Source: Mansonella perstans (taxonomy: Eukaryota; Nematoda; Chromadorea; Rhabditida; Onchocercidae). From it: DNA of 64,000 bases. How positions within the stretch are numbered: position 1 is the stretch's first letter; the number at the start of each line of letters is the position of its first letter. The notes under the pieces are model-generated. The model ran no database searches. It worked only from the letters and a program-made list of their open reading frames with translations, and was not told where the DNA came from. This document shows, one piece after another, positions 35,363-49,100 of this stretch. A program made the translations under genes and the position numbers. The stretch covers positions 163,467-227,466 of the forward strand of contig JBAMDO010000084.1 of NCBI GenBank assembly GCA_037074765.1, written 5' to 3'.

Positions 35363-38300
35363 CTATGATTCTTCGCCGATCTCAAGTTTTGGACTGGATC
35401 TTTCTTCCTTAATGAACATCTGCAGAGAGCTAGGAGTAACATTCTCGGCAGCTAATACTTCCTGCTTGATATCACAAAGCATCACTGCTTCCGAATGCTC
35501 GCTGGCAATCATCATACTAGCCGCGGATGCTGCAGCTGCTGTGGAAAGTAAACTTAACGGATTATCCGGTTTCGGTGTTGACGGCGTACTGCGTGACGTA
35601 TGTGCACGTTGAGGCCGTCGTCGGTAGAATTCGGAATCATCCACGGTCCACACGGCACCTTTCACATTCTGCTCAACCCGTGCAAAACATTTATGTAACG
35701 ATAAGTTATGCCTCACTGCATTCTGCAAATTTGGTTAATATTTATGGAAATTATTCAGTTTCACTGCTTTTTCTTACATTTTTCAGACAAACTTCTATTG
35801 CATTTCTTTTTTCTTCTTTTTTCACTTTTTAAGTAAAATTTGAAGAAAAACACAATTATCAGTAATAACAGTTAAGACGTAGCCAACATTTATTACAAAA
35901 ATTTGCATGAGTCCGACACTGAAATTTGCATGACACCGACATTATCTGGATATTCAACAATTTATCATTACCTAGATTTGGCGTAATTAGAAAACAACTG
36001 TTTCAATCTCATCTAATCACTACAAGATCTGAAGGCATTTTTTAAATCAAAATTTCATGATATATGATAAAAATGAACCATTACAGTATCACCTTCCAAG
36101 TTGCAGCGTTCCTTCGAAAATACGCAAACGTTTCCGTGAACCATTGATAAATTTCGTTTAGTGTTAATTGGCAATCCTTGGATTCCATGATGGCTTCGCG
36201 TATTAGAGATGCATATGTATATGGCGGACGCACATCATGTGTTCGATAAAATTCGCGGTTTCGTGCAATATCGGTCGAAATATGTAAAACAACTTTATCG
36301 TTGATTTTTCGCCGCGGTGTTGGAGTTGCACGGTGATGATGCTGCTGAGACTGTTGCTGTTGTTGTTGTTGCTCTTGCTGTTGCTGTTGTTGTGAACTTT
36401 GAACATTTGACACACTTGGCAATGCCGAGAGTATCTGCTGCTGAAAAAAACAGTTTTGGTTAGACTAATAAAGACAACTTCATTGTTAGACTAATAAAGC
36501 AAACTTTTTCCTCATTTCCAAATTTCGACGTGCATCTTTCATCCGATATGATATCAAGAATGCTCAATTAATGCCAAATATTTGAAAAGAAAAACAGACT
36601 TTTACCAAACCTCCAACAATTATTGTAATAAATAAAGGTCAATATAAAACCGACAAGTCTTTAATCTATCATTACAATAAACATGAATTTAGAGCTCCCA
36701 TCAACATCTTTTTTCTACCTAATGTTACGGAAAGCCATCAAAACCTATACTTACTTACCTGCCAAATAATTTAGAGATTCATACTTCCCTGCTACTGAAG
36801 TGAATTTAAAAAGAGAAAAACAATTACTGAGTATTTCCTGAGTTTAATGCACCTGTGAGACGAACTGACCTTCTTCACAAATTAATGTGAACTTGAGAAT
36901 TGTACTTAACCTCATATTACTCAACCCAATAGCAACAGAATCCAATCATTTCAATCTCTGAATTAACAGCACCACGAACAAGTGTCGAAAATATCAGCGA
37001 CAGGATTCGATTCCCTGTATTTGAGAAAGGGTAAGTATCTGTAAAGTTCAGAAAGCTGAAAGACATAAGTTGATAGGACAACCAACCTGATCAGGTACGG
37101 ATTCAGTTTTTGGCTCTGCAAGTGTTGGTGATGGAATGGATGCTGAATCTTGTGAATGCTGCAACGAGCCTAAGGTTGGCGTGGTGGTATCAGGTGACTG
37201 TTTCATGTGTAAATGTTGCATCATAGCCTGCAGCCGACTGCGTTCCCTGTTAAGCCTATGTTCCAGATTATCCACCACCTCGATTTGAGCCCGACACTGT
37301 TGCGCGGATCGTTCATCGAGGGTATGCACTGTTGCCAAATGATGCAAAAATGTGGCGAAATTCTCACATGGCTGGTCACATTGTGGCCAAGTGCAGAGGT
37401 TATGCTGAAAACCAAAAAAAAGTTAGAAAAAAGTGAAACTTATCACGTCAAAAAAGAACTGTGAAATATGAATTCATTCTAACAGAATCACTACCACACC
37501 GAAAAATCTTAATATTGTCGAGGTTCTGTACTATCCGCGACTACTAAGTATGCCCTCCTTGAACCACTCGGAAATTTACTCTATCCTGCTCTATACAATC
37601 CATTCTCATTAGTCCAATTGTCATAAAACACTCAAGCTGATTCTCGCAGTTGTTCCCTTTTGTAGTCATCATATTAACATAACAAATTTCAAGCAAACAA
37701 ATTAACATGCTTTTTTACTTAAAAAAGTTTTCACGGATGTTTTTGATAGTCTATTGTATCAGTTGACAAAGGAAATGACCAAGCATGTTCATTTGAATGC
37801 AGCATTGTGTGACACTGGTTTATTAAACTCTATTCATCATGATTCATTGTGAATTTGAAAAAAGTTTTGCAACATAAATTCAGAATAGTTAAAGAATGAA
37901 AGCTATTCTAGAAACTGAAGTGAATAGTTAATGAGTGAGGATAGATGTGTATGCAAAAGTAATCAAAAATTGGATGACGAGATAATGCAATGACATGAGA
38001 AACAGAAACACATTACAGTAGATATTTAAAAAACATAGTTTTGCAGTAGTTTCGGGAATGAACTTTTCTTTGTCTTATGATAAACTTGTCGATCAATCTT
38101 CTCGTCGCCTTCCTTTCATTTCCCATACTGATATTCAGACCTTATCTTACAATGAATGTAAAATGGCGAGCTTGTTCTCGACTTTCATTGTTCCCGATTT
38201 TTATTTCCTCTCGATCTAATCCAGATAAGGAATCCAAGAAGTAGTACCAAAATTCAGAGAATCGCAATAAATACAGCATCACTCCGCGTTTCACAAATTT

Positions 38301-41300
38301 GGCCAAAAATTTGAAAATGCGATTTTGTATCGGGAATTACTTATTAAAACTTTTGAGAAATCACAAAACTTGAAATATATGAAAAGTGTAAGTGGAACCA
38401 AAATTATGCACTAAACAAGAAAGCTTTTTGATCATTTAAGGATCAGATAATTTCCTGCCCAATAAGCATAACTGGAAAGTATGATGTACATGTAATGTTT
38501 ATAAATGAACACGCAAGAAAACGGAAGTAATTTATTAACTGAGTATGGTAAGGAATGCTTCAATCATTTATTTTTTCATCAAGATTTGGTGTCAAAGAAC
38601 AGTAAAATAAATTGAAATTTTAATGAAACTCTAAAAACATGTAGTAACATATTATTCAAGGTAATTACATGTGTCTTACAGAATTTTGCCAATAGTAACT
38701 GATAACGTGAGGGAGAAAGAGAACTAAGGAAGATTGAATACAATGTTTTTTTTTTTTTTTTTTTTTTTTTTTTTCCGCATTATTTTTTTTTAAACTTCAA
38801 ATAAGATTATTTTTTAATATACTTTAATACGTGTTAAAAAATGATTTCATTTTTATTCCACTTTCTATTTGTCCATCATTCTTAAAAAACGAAAAAATGA
38901 GACAAAGCACGAAAATGGATTTCTTATAGAAAATTATGTAGCCTAAAATTCATTGTACTATCTTCTACATTTCTTCATCCATCTCGAATGCTTCACGCTA
39001 TTACTTCAATTACTACCAGAGCTATATATCTCCTATCTAGTGAATGAGTGTGCGCGTATACTGTAGTACCCCATTAAACCTGCATGTATCTGTTTCTCTA
39101 AAAACGGTTCCTGTTTTGACTTTTCCTTTTTTTTCGGTTCCGACTTTTCTCCTACTCTCCTAAAAAGCAATACGCACACTACAACAGTTTCCCTCGTTCA
39201 ACATTTTTTCAAGTATTTTCATCAATATAATTATTACCTTTATCATATGTGATCGTCACTATCATTATTATGTAATTTCATCGTAATCACTACAATATCA
39301 CGCGCTATAACGTCGCTACAATAACATGTCTACATTATCGTTCTTACAATTATTTAATACCATTATTATCATTCATATCAGCACTCCCACCATACACTAT
39401 CACTTTCCTCACATCATATATCATTCCATTACCGTTCATAAAAGTTCTCATTGTTACTGCTAATCTCAACAGCATCGAAATCGCAATGCCGCAATCCTAA
39501 ACTTACCAAAAATCGTATGGGAGGTTATTATGGCATCTCCCATTGATGGGAATGCTGGCAAGAGATCTAACAGGTTTATAAATCGTAACATACCCCAGAA
39601 AAATTTTGGTCAGAAAGAATAAAATTCCAGCAAAATCGGAAAGAGATGTTTACGAGTTTCACATGAATTAACGGCAGAGGTTAAGTTAAAGGAAATGGAG
39701 AAAGCGAACTAGGAAAAGATTAATCTCTTTTGTGTGCAAAATGCATATATCAATTTCACAGTTTCGTACATTGTTTTGTTTACTAATCAGGAGTAATAAA
39801 CAACCGTCCGATCTCTTCTACCATCTATAACCTTTCCTTCACCTTGAAATATGCCAGAATTGTTATCACTCATGTAAATGTACAAATGTTAAATTATGCC
39901 ACTCATATTTCACCCCAATATCTCCTCTTTTTGCATCTAATGAAAACTTTCATTGAAAACAAAATAGCTTTAGATCTAATTATTATGTACGATGCGTACA
40001 AAAGGATGGCGCAAATTTACGAAGTCCAACAAGTGTCTTCGAGGACAAAAATAGATCGATTATGTTTCAGATTCTATTACACCAATTTTTTCTCTAATGA
40101 GAAGGCAAGTTTAAAACATAGAACTTGGATTGCATGTAATATACTAATTGATTCACTAGTATTGTAAAAGCATGCACTCAGATTCTATTTTATTTGTACC
40201 GGAAAACTGAAACTGGGAAATAAAGCTGTAAAAATAACACAGGTATGCACAATACGAATTAAATAAAAAATCAGCAGTGAGTTTCATACTCGGAAACAAT
40301 TTTTAGCGGCAAAAAATTTCGAAAGAAATGAACTTAAATTCTTCAATAATTTTAATTTCACTCCTTTACACTGTCCTTACTAAAGTGATCGTAGAATGAT
40401 ATATCACCACATATCTCACCAAAATATGTGGCTAGTCAACACGATAGTTCAATGACATGTGATGAGGATGATACCAGCACTGCAATTACTTGTTGCAATG
40501 GCAATCTCAAAACGAAAGAATCTCAAAATGTTCTTACAAATGAATGCAATGCTACGTAGTATTTCCGTCCCGTAAATAATTTGCAAAAGTCAGAGGTCAA
40601 CGACGAATTTTGATCCATTTGTTTACGTTATATATGCTCATTTATTATGACCACATATCAGAGAAAAAGAAAGAAGGAAAGATAGGACTATGAAAGATGA
40701 TGCGCCCACTTCCTTCATGACACCGGGTGTTAGAGACATGAAGAACAACAATATTTATTGGTTGAAAGAGTTTCTTGAAACTTCGAAACTTTTCGAAAAC
40801 CAAAATATCAACTAACCTGGTACAGTGGATGCATTAATGCTTGGCTGGTACCGGGTAAGGCTGTCAAGTCCAGTGGCGGCAGTAAAGCTGGCAGGCCAAG
40901 CATCATATTTTGCCAAATCCGTTGAAGTTCCGTCTGAGGTCGCAACTGCTGAGCCAAGCGTTCGTGTAATGCCAATAAAAACATTTGCTCAGCCTTGGTA
41001 AAAAAAAACCATACTTACAGAGAAACACTACTTTTCCCACTCCACAGTTACATTCAAAAAGTTTCATTATATTTCTCGTAACCAATTGTTTTAAACTGGG
41101 AAATCTCCATATTTCAGAAAAGTGCAGAGCAAAAATTAGCTATCGCACACAGTCACATTTAGCGGTGAAATCCAAATTTTGAAAACGCAACAATCCAAAA
41201 TACTCAGGAAAATGGTTAAAAAATAGCACAACATATGTTAGGAGTAAAATATATAAAATACCCGCCAACCTGTGCTTGTTCATTGCGTTGCATCGCGGTT

Positions 41301-42097
41301 AACTCGTGAGCTAGGACGTTTTGACTTGAATAATTGTTGACTGAAGTGTTTGGTGACCCCTGGAAAGAGGTTGAGTTGTTCTAGTCAAGTGAGTTATTCT
41401 GATTCATCATGCAATCATAAACAAATCCGTCCGTTCTGGTCTCTAAAGATTGGAAACTTTTTCTTTCTCTCCAGCTCTCTTGTAAAAAAAATATCTCTCA
41501 TCGGTTAGATTCATCGAAGCACTTCTACTAAGAAGATACTATGAAACATTTCCAATACTTCTTCTGAACTTCAACATTTTAAATATTCAAAAACTAAACC
41601 CTTATCTTTCTTGTAGTTTCTCACTTCAGCATATAGTCAGTCCAGTGACTATGTAGTCAATTCTAGAATCTAGTAAAGTACCACATATATTAATCTTTCC
41701 AATGATACGCTTGTTAATGGGATGCTTGTATGAGAACTCATCGAAACTACCAGTAGCTTCTATTATGGAAAAGAGGTCCGTCCGGTCTGAGGGGCCGTCT
41801 TTTCGCTTTTTTATTGCTAAGCAAAAAAACGAACCGATTGTTCCATGTAGAGCAGGCGGGTAGAGATACGGGGATCGGAGAAGCAGCTGCGCTTTGCACA
41901 ACTCGACGAATGCAGTAGCAACAACAGCAGTAGCACAAGCAGCAGTGCAACAGGCTCATAGGCCTTATTTACTTCCCTGTTTACCCCTCAACCTCCCTCT
42001 CCCCCCTCCATCTAAATGTAAACAGATGAGTGTTCATGCTACACCGTCATACGTTAGACAATCTTCCGTGGTGTGCTGGAAAATAAGGTGATGCCAT
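35363..42097 (-). CDS. FOXP-type forkhead transcription factor
   Basis: A nuclear transcription factor of the FOXP subfamily. Exons, all phase 0: 42097-42053 (tentative first exon), 41359-41270, 40993-40817, 37404-37087, 36440-36093 and 35722-35363 (TAG), 445 aa. Seen: C2H2 finger ([19 protein letters not shown], about residues 108-130), adjacent leucine zipper ([20 protein letters not shown]), polyglutamine run (Q6-E-Q7, about 227-240), and forkhead from about 280 ([59 protein letters not shown]). Finger-zipper-forkhead order is diagnostic of FOXP. The recognition helix [12 protein letters not shown] is intact. The tail has two KQE/KEE-type SUMO-like motifs (IKQEV, IKEER). The first exon (ATG at 42097, or an extension to about 42,143 after CTGTAG) is the uncertain part. 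The 3.4-kb intron between the finger exon and the 40817 exon is the largest in the gene. Confidence 0.92.
38746..38774. repeat. T29 homopolymer
   Basis: An uninterrupted run of 29 T within the large FOXP intron. Confidence 0.9.
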
Positions 42098-43946
42098 TGC
42101 TGCTGCATGTTCACTTTCCCCTTTAACTATCCCGACTACAGCAGTAAAGTAAGCAATAAGGAAGGAGTACCGTCATAAGTAATATTCTACTGTATCCATA
42201 TATGTGCATGCATGTGCAAGTATTGCACATATATACATATGTATACGTTTTATCATATAACCTAGAAGGTAGCATACGTTATTTTTAACGTGCACTATTT
42301 TTTGCAAATGCATGAACTCATATCATATAAGTTTCGATTTTGCCAAATTGCCGTCAACAACTACTTCAACTCTAGTTTGTCAACAACCGTTCATCAGCCG
42401 CCCACATACACGCACGCCCACCTACACATACACATACACACATCTACATACACACACATGTACATACAACCATACACATCGAATACATGTGTGTGTACAC
42501 AATTCTATCTATCTCTGTGTGTATCTTTGTCTATATGGATGCTTCGTAAACATCCCTGAACAAATAACGTAATTCTTACCTTTTCTCTTTAAGTTTTCTG
42601 TCAGAATAAAAATTTGTCCTTTGTGGAAAAAAAGGTAAATGAACCGTTTGGACGGCCGATAATGGATAATCACTATGCTAAGCAAACGTTGCTGTTGTTA
42701 TTGATGGATAGATCAATAATTGATGGATGGTACGAATGGATTCTGAGAAAAATGAAGTAGATATATGAATTATGATCCAAAATGGAGTTGTATCCTGAAG
42801 TATTAAAATAGATGATGATACATAGGAACGAAGATTTTAAGCAAAGGTCACGATAAAAAATTGGAAAAATTTGGCTTTAGCCTGATTCAGAAGCAAAGGC
42901 TAACAATAATTGTAGGGATGAGAAAGATGGTATTTAATTCAATGGTAATGGAAAGATTACAGACAGCAATTTTATAATTTATAGGGTATATGCTGAAAAT
43001 ATATAGCTTAAAACTATTAGACCAATATCAAGTACCTCAGAACGGAGAAACTCCGAATCCTGTATACGTAATTTGAAGAACCGTATCAGTGGTACATTTG
43101 CGGTGGTAACGTTGGCAGTACTTAAAAATCATGAGTTTGAACATCAGAAGCATAGGAGTAGAAACGTTGGCTGTGTGATGATATCATAGTAGTTATTTGC
43201 TGCATGTTGTTGTTGCCTCCTTTTCATTCAATAACTGTTACCCATTTTGTTTACTCCTCTCTTTTCCTGCTTCCTCTCCCTCTTATCAAAATTCCGTGTT
43301 ATGTCTCACTACTGTCATGCGCCCACATATAAATTACGGGAAGACATCGCCAATGGCAGCACAAGAACAACAACAACAATAACAACAACAACAACAACAA
43401 CGAAAACAATAACAACAACGATAATAGCAATAAGAATTAATATATAGCAACTGAATATGTGCTTAATGCTCGCATTTTCTCCTAAACAACATTATATCAC
43501 TCATTGATGTGTAATTCTCAATTTAGTAGTATAGATGGTCACATGATTCTCTTTACGTAAACAAAAAATTAGATTCGTCAAAACACTCTTCATCAACCAA
43601 AAAACAGAGGCACTAATAAGCATTATATCATAAGCACACGGGAATAAGCCATTCAAATTTTTATACTGTTCATTAAATTAATTTTAGATCAAAACAAATA
43701 ATGTTCATGTCATGATTGCTACTACTACCATCAAACAACAACTAACAACGATCTGATCGAGCAAATGAATGACATTAGATGAAATCCAGCATTACAATGA
43801 ATGCTTAGGCATTATTCAATGGCAATGGCATTTCAATTGGGATGGGAGTGGAAGTTGACGACGACATAACAAGAAAATATCAACTTTTTAGTAATGTTAA
43901 GAAGAGTGAGTCTTAGTTTTTTTACTGGAAAAGCTTTTCTCCTCCA

Positions 43947-43948
43947 TT

Positions 43949-43991
<43 letters not shown>
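43947..43991. repeat. T14-C-T30 tract
   Basis: Near-continuous poly(T) of 45 bases, interrupted by one C. Confidence 0.9.
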
Positions 43992-43992
<1 letters not shown>

Positions 43993-46099
43993 TTATTATT
44001 TTGCTCAACGAGGCAACAACACTCACACTTGTTAACAACCAATGATAGTTTTTCTGGATGAGTATAAATTGATTATTTCACATATATAAAATACGTCATG
44101 CTTTACAGGAACAAAAAAATGTCCAAAGAGACAATAAAAAAAAAGTAATGGGAAACGAGGGAACGTATGACAATTGAAGCAAACAAGAAGCCAACCCCAA
44201 TAATCAACATCAAAACAGCAACAGCAGGTGAGTATCATGTAATCATGGGTGGTCTTGTTTATTTAGTACAGCAAAATGAACACCGCCCCATTTTACCTTT
44301 AGGTGTATATGTGTTGTTGTGCTCTGCTCTGCTCTGCTATCATTTCCTGTTTGTCTCCTTTTTTTTGCCTCACTTTTTTCGTGTTGTTTCAGTAGTGGTG
44401 GCTGGTTGTCACTAGCTGAGAGCTGAGACTTACTTCACATCAACAATATGTCTGATGTAAATAACTTGTTTGTGCATGGCTGCTGATAATTGTTATGATA
44501 ACTTGCAAACCAAGAAGCTGTTCTCTATTCATTCAGACAGATGCTTTCTTTTTCCAGACGTTTATCCACCAAATGATCTGCAATGATCGCATTTAAGATC
44601 AGAAGCAAAACAAACATGTACAGAGCAAATATATGCTTTGACGATGACGATAATCATGACAAGAATTAAAAGATATAACCGTATCGATTATAATGGAAGT
44701 GTTATTTAAGATGTTATCTAAGGATATGTATGTTAATAGATACCATCTAAGGTTACCATTAACAAACTTCAGATAATAATTAATGATAAAAAATTAAAAT
44801 ATAATAAATTTGAGCTTCACTTCAACTCTCTCCGTTGTATCCAGTGCATTGGAAAACTTTCGTCGTTCTATCCACAATGATTTGCATCACCATAATGGTC
44901 TCTACACCACATAAAGATAGGTTGCATAAAAACAACCAAATAAAATGGTTAATTGATTTACTCATTCTTGGATTAAAATTCCTTACCATTAACTTACAAA
45001 ATTAATAATTTGAAAGGACCTTACTGGATTTCTAAAAATACTCCAAGAATGACGTACTTCTGGCGATCAACTTTTGGAGATGTTTCCTAATGTGTTCTCA
45101 TTGTGGACAGGCAGTAGTTATATCTTTGTTCAAGTAGTGACAACTGCTCAAGTTCACTCATGAAAATCAAAAGTCAAGTTTTTTTCCTAATAAATGGTGT
45201 AGTACCTTAACAATATTCGAAGAAACAGCAAATTTCTACCCTACGATTTCACCAGAAACGATTTCTTCAGCTTTCCCACTTCATGTGTTTTTTTCATATG
45301 ACTCGGAAAAATTGTGTTCGCCATCAATCTCATTCATACTTTCGATGCATGGTAATATGATATGTTTTTTAGTGACTTGCCTAAATCTTTTTACAACTGG
45401 GCTATTTCTCTTCTGTTATAGCCTTGACACCAAAAGAAATGGAAAAGAAAAGAGGTATTGTGTTTTAGGAAAAATTGGTTGATTTAATCATTTTTTTAAA
45501 ATTGTGGGTGAACGTATAGTTTCTTTGTAAGAATGTCTGCAACAAGGCTTTATCCTTGTTCTGATAAACTGGAATTCTGGAACTTTACAGCTGAGTAAAT
45601 CTGTTCTAAAGTGCATTAAAAGATTTTTAACTTTTAAGCCAACCAAATAGGCAAAATTTTTTTACTGTAATGGTTTTTCCTTACGTGCAAAAATCTTCAC
45701 TTATCTCTCTATCTGGATATTTTTATATAGCTATTAGAGCGGTATACAAAACTTGCAAATTTTACTCCAGCTCTTTTGTTGTTGTGATAAGATGGAATGG
45801 TGAAACGGAACAAAGCTGGTAGACAGTAAGTTAACCCCCTTTGATGTTGTCACACGATTTGTAATTTCTCAAGCAAAAATAAGTGCGTAGGAATCAGTAT
45901 AAAGTTATGATGGTGATAAGTAATAACGAAAGTTTTCGGATTGTACGGTTGCTGTGTCTTTGAACGAACTTTTGACTACCTATGCTGCTGCTCACATCGA
46001 TTAAGATCCAATAAAGCAAGGCTTTTCTATAGTGATAATAATCCATGATAATAGTTATAGTGATAACCATAAATGATAGAGTTGAGATGCTACCGAAAT

Positions 46100-46183
46100 A
46101 ACATGTCTGTTTTTCATCGGTATTTATCACTATAGTGCTAAAACATGTCTGATTTTCATCGGTATTTATCACTATAGTGCTAA
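46100..46183. repeat. 42-bp tandem duplication, one mismatch
   Basis: Copies at 46100-46141 and 46142-46183, each starting AACATGTCTG and ending CACTATAGTGCTAA. They differ at one base (T to A, position 11). Confidence 0.9.
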
Positions 46184-49100
46184 AAAGTAGATCATATTGA
46201 CATGCTAACATTTACAGTAAATTCCCATTAAGTTATTCACTTTTGCTCCTAAAAAAAGGTTTGCAACACTGTGATCATGGCAGGAAAATCCATCTGATCG
46301 ATATCGTGTTATGGTATAAAAGAGAATACGATGAGTAACGCGAGATATTCTCAGAATTTCTAATTGCATGGATTTGTTAGCTAAATTCTGGAGGTTCGAG
46401 TCATCGGTAATCTGACTATTCTAGCTGCAGTGGCTAATGTCGTGAGCCTAGTGCTCCGCTCCAACCAGCCCTATGTCCTACTGTTCATGAATTAATGGTA
46501 ATTATCATATCTCCATTTATTTAAATCTTTCACCTTTCCTTCCCAATCCTTGTTGAAGTATGGCCAAAAAGACTGTTAGGGAACGAAACTTAGCAAGTTT
46601 TTCTCAAACCCTGCTTGTTCTTTTCTAGGATAATCAAATTCTGAAGGTTTCCTCTCGATCTCAAGTTCGACTGGGAAAAAAATAATAAACACAAAATAAT
46701 CCATCGCATTCAGAAAGCAATCTTTGAGTTTCGAGTGTAATTAACTTGAAACAGATTTGAACCAGCATGGGAATTGAGTCCAAGCAAAGTTTTGTCAAGT
46801 GCTATATTAATACTATACATGAGAATAAAAAAAATACATTTCCTAATCTAATACAAAATCTGATTAACACAAAACGGTTATTTCATCTCAAACAGTAAAG
46901 CAGTAATGCTGCAAACAGTAACGATAACCAGAAAGTAAGAGACAAGTGCAGCTCCCATGTATGAATGAAAATCTTCGAACATCCCCTGCGTGATTATTAA
47001 GTCGGATTGTTGTATATATTTAACAAAGATGGAACTTGGAACAGATGGGACAATCTCTGATTTACTTACTAAAGTAAGAATATTGAAAGATAATTTACTT
47101 GCTAAAGGATGATTTTTCTCCTCGCTTCAGAGTCGCTATTTTTCAGTCCTTCTCCGCCATTTATTTTAGTAAAATTTATAAAGCTTATTTGAAATCACTC
47201 ATGTTTTGCCGTAATAACACTTATTAACCATCGAAACACAGGTCATCAAAGAACGTTTAAATGCACTGATTAAGAATCCGGTAAATCAAAACAGTGGGAT
47301 GTCGTTAATCAAAAAGCGACCGAAGATTTGTCCTGTATGATAGCATTAGAAAATCTGTAAGTTAAACGAGATCCGCTTATAAAACTATTGAAATGGTTTG
47401 AATCGGCGAGGAGAGAGAAAAAAAGCTTTGAGCAGTATCGACCGGAAATATAATACAACACCTAACAAAATCTTAACCCCTAGATCAACTAACTTAGTTT
47501 TTGCGAAAAATTGTTAAGATTTTCAAAACTGCTTCGGTTTTGTAGGAAATTGTCGCAATGGACGGGAGATAAGAGTATTAATTAAGAAGGACAGCTGAGA
47601 AAGTGGTAGCCCATAGATCTGGAGCTAAATATTTAAAATAGTAGGAAGATGCTAATGGACACTGAACTCACAAATGAATCACTGAAGAACTCAAAAATTA
47701 CAAGACTGATAAACTGTCACCATGTCACAAAAAATGATTAGAAAATTACACGTAAGAAAACATAACAACAATAGCGCAAATCTCTCGAAGGAAGCGTAAG
47801 ATTCTGTCTATTGCGATATGAGGAGACCTCCTATTTACGCGATGACTCAAACTTTTGAATACTACTATAGCACTTATAATAACAGGAAAAACTACTTGAT
47901 ACAGGTCGTGAGGAAATGACTTAGTTTCGGTCTCTACAGGACTCGGAATAGAACTCAAGAAAGACGAATAAAAATTAGTGTTCGAAGAAATGACCGATCC
48001 TGTACATTGAACCTCGCAAAACAACCAGCCACTCTACATTTTAGAAGCAATTTGAGGCTCTTTTTCGGACATTGATGTTCTCAGATTTTTCTGATCATCG
48101 AAATATCCAACATCGATTTATTCAAAAAAGACGTGAAACATTTTGAATGATCAGTTGGACGAGCACATCACAGACAAAGTGAGAAATAATTTTTTATTTA
48201 CCACATTCGCTCATATTAAACGCTCACAAAAATACTACTATCCAACTCTAAACTGGCTACTTTTAATGTCAAATTACAATGAGAAAAGTCATTACGTAAC
48301 CCTTCCCATATACCATTGTGCGCCAGTAGTCAATTTAATATATCATTTCAAAAAGTTGGGATAGATAATCTGAGTCTTGAAATAATCACAAAAAGAACGC
48401 AATAATGAGCAAAAACAATGAGCTTTTCTTACATCCTAACATTGCTAATAAATAACTTATCGACTGAAACTTTTATCGACTAATTACGCCAATATATTGT
48501 CTGGCGCGTTTTTCTCAAAGGAAGTGATTTATCAAACATAGTCCGAAGTTTTCGGAGATCCGAAATTATATAATCGTATGCAGTTCTAAAAATATACAAA
48601 ATCATCTTCGTGCACTATGAAAAGGAACAATTGGCTGACAGAATCAAATTCATCCCATAAAAAGAGAAAATCAGATAGTAGCAATCTTACGCGCTAACAT
48701 AAGATAAAAAAGTTCAAAGCCAAAGGTAAAGAACAAAGCGTTTGGAAGCTGAAAATCGAGTGATGTCAAAAATCCGGCGATAACATGTATAATAGGCCAA
48801 AAATAAAAATGAATTGATCTTTCTTTGCTTTAACCACAATGGCAATAATTGCGAATTGATGCGGTTGGACTCTTCTAATTACTACTTTCATCATATGATA
48901 ACATTATAGACTCGGGATGAGGGGAAGGAGTTCATGCATTAAATTATGGAGAAATTGAGTTGGTCAAATTGATTTTTATCAAAAATGATCAAGAAATGAA
49001 ATAGTCCTACATGAGCTGATGAACTGAGAAATGGTTGATTTCAAGAAATGAAATGATTGGCTTTAAGAATCTTTAAGAATATGACCAACTACTTTTTATT

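Noticed and set aside
37000..37030. GGATTCGATTCCC resembling a tRNA B box on the minus strand
   Set aside because: No matching A box or cloverleaf stems within 90 bases.
39844..40167. 107-codon plus-strand open frame inside the large FOXP intron
   Set aside because: Hydrophobic, AT-driven composition with no recognisable domain, no convincing promoter or splice context, and antisense to a confident gene. Treated as chance.
43366..43420. CAA repeat as a polyglutamine-coding exon
   Set aside because: The plus-strand frame hits TAA within the repeat, and the FOXP gene is on the other strand. Treated as a microsatellite.
47746..48024. 92-codon minus-strand open frame with hydrophobic segments
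   Set aside because: No family match by eye, no neighbouring exons in phase, and no repeat partner found in the window.
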